Below, one piece after another: positions 13,752-18,332 of a DNA stretch of 18,332 bases. The stretch comes from CAZDAW01 sp964503685 (GTDB taxonomy: Bacteria; Chloroflexota; Anaerolineae; Anaerolineales; Anaerolineaceae): contig CAZDAW010000071.1 in assembly GCA_964503685.1 (NCBI GenBank), forward strand, positions 1-18,332. Reading direction: 5' to 3'. The notes below the pieces were generated by a model, which saw only the letters and a list, made by a program, of their open reading frames with translations, searched no databases and was not told the origin of the DNA. The number at the start of each line of letters is the position of its first letter. Position 1 is the stretch's first letter. The translations under genes were made by a program, and so were the position numbers.

Positions 13752-16412
13752 ATGGCCGATATACGCGTTAAAATATACACTTTCTTCCGTTCTAATGGCG
13801 CTTCTTTATTACTTCTGGCTTTACTCAGTCTCCTGGCAGTTTTAAGTATCGGTGATTTTAAAGTACTGCTGGCAAATCTGCCGGTCGATGACAACCCAGT
13901 ATTTTATACACATTACTACCAAAATCCAGATCAATATACCGGCGACATACGAGCGATTAGCGCTGAATTTAAAATCAGATCCACTTTTGAACACTGGGTT
14001 CCTGTTCTCCTGTGGCAGTGGCTCAATATTTCTCCTGAAGTCACGACGTGGTTTTTTACTTATATACAATACATTCTGATGGGTTTTGCGGTTTTAACCT
14101 TTATCCATCATGTGACCGGGCGGGATGATCTTGCCTGGCTGGGCGTATTTTTTGTGTTTGCGGCGAAACCCATCAATTGGAATCTGGCGAACTATGCGTT
14201 CGAATTCAACATGGCGATTCCTGCTCATCTGGCCATGCCTTTTTTGGTTTTTGCGATCGTCGCGGTTTTAAAGAATCAAATGGCCTGGACAATTGGATGG
14301 CTGGTGGTGAGCGGTTTAATTCATCCCACCATGACTGCCCAGGTCGTCGTTGTGGTTGCTATCTACTGGTTTTTACTGTTCGTTTTTGTGGAAAAAGATT
14401 GGCGGAAATGGGTTGGACGAAATCTATCCCTCTTTATTGTTGCGGCCGTATGCATCATACCGCCAATGCTCAGCACGCAGGGGGGAGCACATATCACGAC
14501 GAGTGAGTTGATGGAAGATCTTTTCCTGAACTGGCATGCCATTCCGACTCCGGATAAACCGGGCCTCAGGGAAAGGTTATATAGCCTTACCGGATTTATT
14601 GTCCTGGTGATCCTTTCACTCCGCAAATTGAAAAATACCCCTTCTGTATATGGCTACCTTTTGGGTAGTGTTTTGGGAGCGAACGTTATCCTGGCGCTGG
14701 CGCTGGCTGCCGGGTGGTTTCTTAACATTCCAAAATTGGTGCAATTATTGCCGTTACGCGCTAATGCATTTCTGGTTTTGTTCTCGTTGCCGCTGGTCTT
14801 GTTCTATCTGGTGGATAATATTTCTCAAAAATCTTTCTTTGCCCGTTGGGCGTCATTGGCCTTGATTATCCTTTATGCCCGTTTTGAATATGGGGCGTGG
14901 GTGGGCTGTTTGCTGGTGCTGTTATTATCGGACCTGATGAATGGCGGTTTTAGTTTTTGCCAATTTTGTGGTGAATTAGTTCAAAAGGCGCTGCGTATTC
15001 TGAAGAAGCCCTGGTTCTATATTCCAGTGAGCTTGCTTCTGATGTTTTTGATAAAACCAGTGAAAGTACCCTATCCCTGGTTGCCGACGGCTTCGTATTC
15101 CGAGTACCTGGTTGTGGTGATTTTGACGGCTTTTTTGAGTATATGTCTCACTGGCCGGCAGGATTTGCAGCGGGCGTTCGATACAGTGCGGCGGGAGGGG
15201 TTGAAAGCGGCGAACGTTTTCATCCGCTGGAATTCTCCGATAACGCGTTTCATAAAACACACCCTCATCGTTCTCGGCTTGGCAGCGGCGCTTTACGGAC
15301 TATTGATGGATTACTTGCAATCGAACAGTACACCAGGATTTGGACTGGTGCAGATCATTCTGACGGTCGGCGGTGTGATTCTATTGGCAATTGGTTTGTT
15401 CATTCCAGAGCGATGGGTGCATCAATGTTTTGATACTGGTAGTTGTTTATTGAAGACTTGTCTGATCATTGTCGGAGGTGGAGGCGCCTGCTATGCTTTG
15501 GTTATGGATTATGTCGTTAAGAACAGTTCTCCTGGCCTGGGCGTTATGCAGATCAGCCTTTTGGTAATTGGGACAGCGCTGCTTTTACTGGGACTCTTAA
15601 CCCCCGTATCCATAATCAATCGCAGCGCTGGCAGGCTTCAACGTATTTTTCCTCTGGTTGGCAACTGGCCGCAGTATAAAGAACGTTTGATCGTTTGGGC
15701 TGAAAAAGATCTGGCCGAATGGCTCTGGATAACTGCCCTGATTGCTGTTTTGATGGTGATGGCAAATATCATTCTCGTCCAACTGGGATTTATCCCATCA
15801 GGAATCGATCTTTATCGGTCGCTGCTGGCTGTTCTGGGAGTTGGTCTGATTATGGCGGCTGTCGGTTTGCTCTCGCGAGGGATCGGGCATCTGGCGCCGT
15901 TGATTTCTATACCGTCGCTGGTAACCCTGGCGATCACAATCGGGATTGCAGTGTTTATGAGCTGGAATATAGGAGAACTGCAGACACGTTCACCTTACAA
16001 TGTGGCGCTTTACCAGGCTCAACTCTGGGCGCAGAAAAATTCACCTGAAGATGCGGTTTTCATTGCATTTGGTGTTCCCTGGCGGACATATTCGTTGCGC
16101 CGGGCAGTTGATCCGAGATGGTCGGGTTCCACTTTCTATACTGCAAACCAGGCGGCCAAGGATTTTGATGATGCTTATCTGAACTTTTACGGGCTTGGGG
16201 ATTTAAAAGAACGCGTCATAAAAGGTAAAGTTAGTTTTCACGATTTTTACCCTATTCAGAACGAAGCCTACAACAATCTGGATGAGGACGGTGTGCGGCG
16301 TTTGGCGCAGCAATTTGGCGGCGACTATCTTGTGCGTACAACAGATGCCCCCACGTTAGATTTTCCAGAGGTTTACTGGAACGAATATTTCGTTATATAT
16401 GAGATTCAGTGA
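13752..16412 (+). CDS. Large multispanning membrane protein, GT-C glycosyltransferase-like, with internal repeat
   Basis: The 886-residue protein has well over a dozen hydrophobic helices. After the first helix (about 17-33), the first outside loop contains LPVDDNPVFYTHYYQNP with Asp46-Asp47. That is where GT-C glycosyltransferases, which use polyprenyl-phosphate sugars, carry their catalytic acidic residues. Many paired helices follow, and the protein ends in a soluble domain of about 130 residues (LWAQKNSPEDAVFIAFGVPW onward), a common GT-C layout. Residues 502-633 contain two copies of a 66-residue two-helix unit. ATG 13752, five bases after the methyltransferase stop, is preferred to a TTG at 13716 inside that gene. 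No clear family name comes to mind. Membrane glycosyltransferase is likely; a polymerase or ligase is possible. Confidence 0.72.
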   Translation: MADIRVKIYTFFRSNGASLLLLALLSLLAVLSIGDFKVLLANLPVDDNPVFYTHYYQNPDQYTGDIRAISAEFKIRSTFEHWVPVLLWQWLNISPEVTTWFFTYIQYILMGFAVLTFIHHVTGRDDLAWLGVFFVFAAKPINWNLANYAFEFNMAIPAHLAMPFLVFAIVAVLKNQMAWTIGWLVVSGLIHPTMTAQVVVVVAIYWFLLFVFVEKDWRKWVGRNLSLFIVAAVCIIPPMLSTQGGAHITTSELMEDLFLNWHAIPTPDKPGLRERLYSLTGFIVLVILSLRKLKNTPSVYGYLLGSVLGANVILALALAAGWFLNIPKLVQLLPLRANAFLVLFSLPLVLFYLVDNISQKSFFARWASLALIILYARFEYGAWVGCLLVLLLSDLMNGGFSFCQFCGELVQKALRILKKPWFYIPVSLLLMFLIKPVKVPYPWLPTASYSEYLVVVILTAFLSICLTGRQDLQRAFDTVRREGLKAANVFIRWNSPITRFIKHTLIVLGLAAALYGLLMDYLQSNSTPGFGLVQIILTVGGVILLAIGLFIPERWVHQCFDTGSCLLKTCLIIVGGGGACYALVMDYVVKNSSPGLGVMQISLLVIGTALLLLGLLTPVSIINRSAGRLQRIFPLVGNWPQYKERLIVWAEKDLAEWLWITALIAVLMVMANIILVQLGFIPSGIDLYRSLLAVLGVGLIMAAVGLLSRGIGHLAPLISIPSLVTLAITIGIAVFMSWNIGELQTRSPYNVALYQAQLWAQKNSPEDAVFIAFGVPWRTYSLRRAVDPRWSGSTFYTANQAAKDFDDAYLNFYGLGDLKERVIKGKVSFHDFYPIQNEAYNNLDEDGVRRLAQQFGGDYLVRTTDAPTLDFPEVYWNEYFVIYEIQ
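15255..15650 (+). repeat. Two in-frame copies of a 66-residue membrane-hairpin unit
   Basis: Units 15255-15452 and 15453-15650 encode the same pattern in register: Lys, a hydrophobic helix, then MDYLQSNSTPGFGLVQI in the first and MDYVVKNSSPGLGVMQI in the second. A second helix ending GLFIP or GLLTP and a polar amphipathic tail follow. The period is exactly 198 bases (Met codons at 15306 and 15504). The DNA has diverged considerably, so this is an old duplication and not an assembly artefact. Weaker look-alikes may flank it on both sides. Confidence 0.7.
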
Positions 16413-16420
16413 GATTCAGT
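16401..16420 (+). repeat. Perfect 10-base tandem duplication at the convergent gene ends
   Basis: The ten bases GAGATTCAGT occur twice with no gap. The stop codon TGA (16410-16412) of the rightward gene is created at the junction between copies. The leftward gene ends at 16423-16425, leaving only ten bases between the two stops. No terminator hairpin is visible here. Confidence 0.85.
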
Positions 16421-16422
16421 TA

Positions 16423-18332
16423 TTAATTGAGTAATTCGGTCTTGAACAGCAGGCTGACTTCAGCCGGCGTCAATGCCTTCTTGAAGGTGATAAGGGTGGC
16501 GATGTTGCCGGTCATCCAGCGTTCTTTGCCCTGAATGATTGCATGCCCGATGGTAAAAGTTTGCACTTTCATAAGGGCCGTCGCGGCGATGTATCTGGAG
16601 GAAATTAAAACACCGTCGGCATAGAGTCTTTGTTCGCCCCGCTTCCAGGTAAAGATGAGATGATGCCACTGTCCATCGGCAAAATCTTTACCCAGGTTAA
16701 GCTCCTCGACTTTGATGCCGTTGTAGAACAGGGCGATTCGTTTCCCGTTTTTCGGAAAAGCGAATGTCAGCGCTTTGTTTTCGTTGAATTGCGCTACGGG
16801 AGTGTTTTTAAATGTCTGCCCGACGGGGAAGCGGACCCAAAGCGAGAGCGAGCCCTGTTCGCTGCCAATGGAATCGGATGAACCGGTCAGACTGGTATTC
16901 CCATTCAACATCAGCGCTTTTCCCCCTGTTTCGAGACCTGCTATGAGGTTTGATGTACCAGTAATGGTGATACTCTGCCCGGTGTTGGCAACGAATTGGG
17001 AGCCGGTTACGCTCTCTTCGATTGTGGTGAAATCGATTTTCATCAAAAGGGCATCATTGAAAGTTTGCGCGGCGCTATCCTGATACTTGAGGGTAACTTC
17101 ATCGTTTTTGACCACATATCCTTGAATGAACAGGCTCTTGCCAATATCGATCGCCCGTTCTGGGTTATTCAAAAAGCGATACAAAGCAATCCGTTCCCAC
17201 CAATCGGTTATCAGGCTGGAGGTCAATACGACCGAGCCTATGTCAAGGCGAGTAAATTCGGCGTCGATTTGCTGTTGATTTTTGGCGCGCACGATTTCCC
17301 AGGTGGGTTGAGTATAGATGATGACGGCCTGGTTATCCAGATAATAGTTATAGCGTCCGGCCTCGTCGTCGAGCAATAAACGCTTGCCCTCGGGCTGCAA
17401 GTTCAGAACCGTCTGCAAAATGGACAGATTATCCGCCAATTGCAATTTTATATAAGGGGCAGAAAGCGGCACCCATTTCCTGTTGATGGTCTTGATTGTA
17501 TCGAATGTGGCTAATGCGGAAAATGATAGCAGCATTATCACAGCGGCAATGTGTACCGGTTTTTGAGGATTTGCTGCCAGAGCCTGATAACTATAGACTA
17601 TAAACAAGGCAATGCATACGGCTGCAAAGGGATACCAGTGCAAGCCATAACGGAAATTCGCTATGAAGGATAAGGAGAGGGGGTAACCCGAAAAATCGAA
17701 CACACCCAGGAAGGGTAAAGCAGTCGCGAGGATTGCCAAACTCCAGAAGGGTAACGGGTCATTCCAGCGCTGGTGGGGCAAAAATACAAACCATAAGATA
17801 GAAAAAATAGCGGCGACTAATCCGAAGATGCTCAACCTGCCGCCATCTCTGGTGATCAGGGTCGTCAGTCTTTCCCACAGTGTATGAGTCCCTTCCAGGC
17901 TGGCCTGATCGCGCTGCTGGCTTTCCTCCCATAAGGGCGTTCCCTCGATTATATTTTCCTTGAAGATGTCTCCGGTCAGGGTCCCAGTTTCCCGATAAAC
18001 CTGGATGTACTGCAAGCTTCCCAGAATCAACCCTATGCCCAGCGCGCTGGCGACCAGCATAATGTTTAGCCAGCGCGCTCTGCCGGCCAAGTTCCAGGCG
18101 CCCCAGGCTAAAACCAGGGTCACAACGATATATGCGCCCAAAGTATGCCCTGCCAGAGCGCAGGCGGAAAAGAGTAACGGAAAGAGGAGTATCTCCAATC
18201 GAAGTTTACGCTGCAGACGGCGCGGCGTCAGCCCGGTGAGCACCGTCGCCAGCAGTACCAGCGGGACGATGCGAAAGCCATCCCGGCTTGAGGCTCTGGA
18301 AAGATATTCGAATTCGGGTACTTGCAGCATCA
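16423..18332 (-). CDS. Multispanning membrane protein with C-terminal LamG domain (5' end beyond the window)
   Basis: The frame is still open at the right edge. An ATG at 18330 exists, but the protein probably begins further out, since GT-C proteins have an earlier helix and acidic loop not seen here. The visible 635 residues hold about eight membrane helices (to roughly 290), with a long polar loop at about 120-160. A soluble domain of about 130 residues follows (PEGKRLLLDDEAGRYNYYLD). The last 210 residues form a LamG/concanavalin-like beta-sandwich, with GSLSLWVRFP, GQWHHLIFTWKRGEQRLYAD and WMTGNIATLITFKKALTPAE typical of that fold. The probable role is an extracytoplasmic glycosyltransferase-like protein with a carbohydrate-binding tail. 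It converges on the main cluster and need not share its regulation. LamG is confident; the enzyme assignment is tentative. Confidence 0.8.
   Translation of the reverse strand, partial: MLQVPEFEYLSRASSRDGFRIVPLVLLATVLTGLTPRRLQRKLRLEILLFPLLFSACALAGHTLGAYIVVTLVLAWGAWNLAGRARWLNIMLVASALGIGLILGSLQYIQVYRETGTLTGDIFKENIIEGTPLWEESQQRDQASLEGTHTLWERLTTLITRDGGRLSIFGLVAAIFSILWFVFLPHQRWNDPLPFWSLAILATALPFLGVFDFSGYPLSLSFIANFRYGLHWYPFAAVCIALFIVYSYQALAANPQKPVHIAAVIMLLSFSALATFDTIKTINRKWVPLSAPYIKLQLADNLSILQTVLNLQPEGKRLLLDDEAGRYNYYLDNQAVIIYTQPTWEIVRAKNQQQIDAEFTRLDIGSVVLTSSLITDWWERIALYRFLNNPERAIDIGKSLFIQGYVVKNDEVTLKYQDSAAQTFNDALLMKIDFTTIEESVTGSQFVANTGQSITITGTSNLIAGLETGGKALMLNGNTSLTGSSDSIGSEQGSLSLWVRFPVGQTFKNTPVAQFNENKALTFAFPKNGKRIALFYNGIKVEELNLGKDFADGQWHHLIFTWKRGEQRLYADGVLISSRYIAATALMKVQTFTIGHAIIQGKERWMTGNIATLITFKKALTPAEVSLLFKTELLN

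Overview
The window is an ordinary-density bacterial chromosome segment (about half G+C by eye, a little more A+T-rich in the first secreted gene and the methyltransferase gene) devoted almost entirely to cell-surface glycan work. It holds 13 protein genes, two of them cut by the window edges. No RNA genes, insertion sequences, CRISPR arrays or origins were seen. The mix of genes (an orphan two-helix membrane protein, very large multispanning GT-C-like proteins, LamG domains, a DPM1-like GT2 and UPF0104-type membrane proteins) resembles clusters of filamentous Chloroflexota (Anaerolineae). That taxonomic guess is an inference from style only; there is no marker gene.

Layout. 1-428 (minus) is the start of a small membrane protein, transcribed divergently from the main cluster. 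From 520 to 16412 eleven genes run on the plus strand. They are a polyprenyl-phosphate-type GT2 (520-1383); three paralogous secreted, probably beta-propeller, proteins in tandem (1453-3156, 3296-5008, 5156-6877); an alpha/alpha-toroid protein resembling polysaccharide lyases (6849-8528); a NodB-type polysaccharide deacetylase (8521-9483); a DegT/DnrJ-type PLP aminotransferase (9480-10706); an ATP-grasp ligase (10699-11937); a UPF0104/LPG-synthase-TM membrane protein (11954-13003); a SAM methyltransferase (13039-13746); and a large GT-C-like membrane protein (13752-16412). Converging on this run from the right edge (16423-18332, minus) is a second multispanning membrane protein that ends in a LamG/concanavalin-like domain.

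Transcription and translation. Extended -10 boxes of the form TGnTAnAAT occur facing both ways between the first two genes (436-444 minus, 473-481 plus) and before the second secreted paralog (3175-3183). From the third paralog to the ATP-grasp gene, consecutive genes overlap by 29, 8, 4 and 8 bases, so these five are almost certainly one translationally coupled operon that probably continues to 16412.

How it may work (inference). The GT2 and GT-C-like proteins would load sugars onto a lipid carrier and transfer them outside the membrane. The aminotransferase, ATP-grasp enzyme, deacetylase, toroid protein and methyltransferase would make or decorate an amino-sugar-containing glycan. The UPF0104 protein is a candidate membrane transporter or lipid handler. 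The triplicated propellers, which share four cysteines at matching positions, would bind or process the glycan outside the cell. The secreted family and its coupling to the cytoplasmic modification genes are the most novel-looking part.
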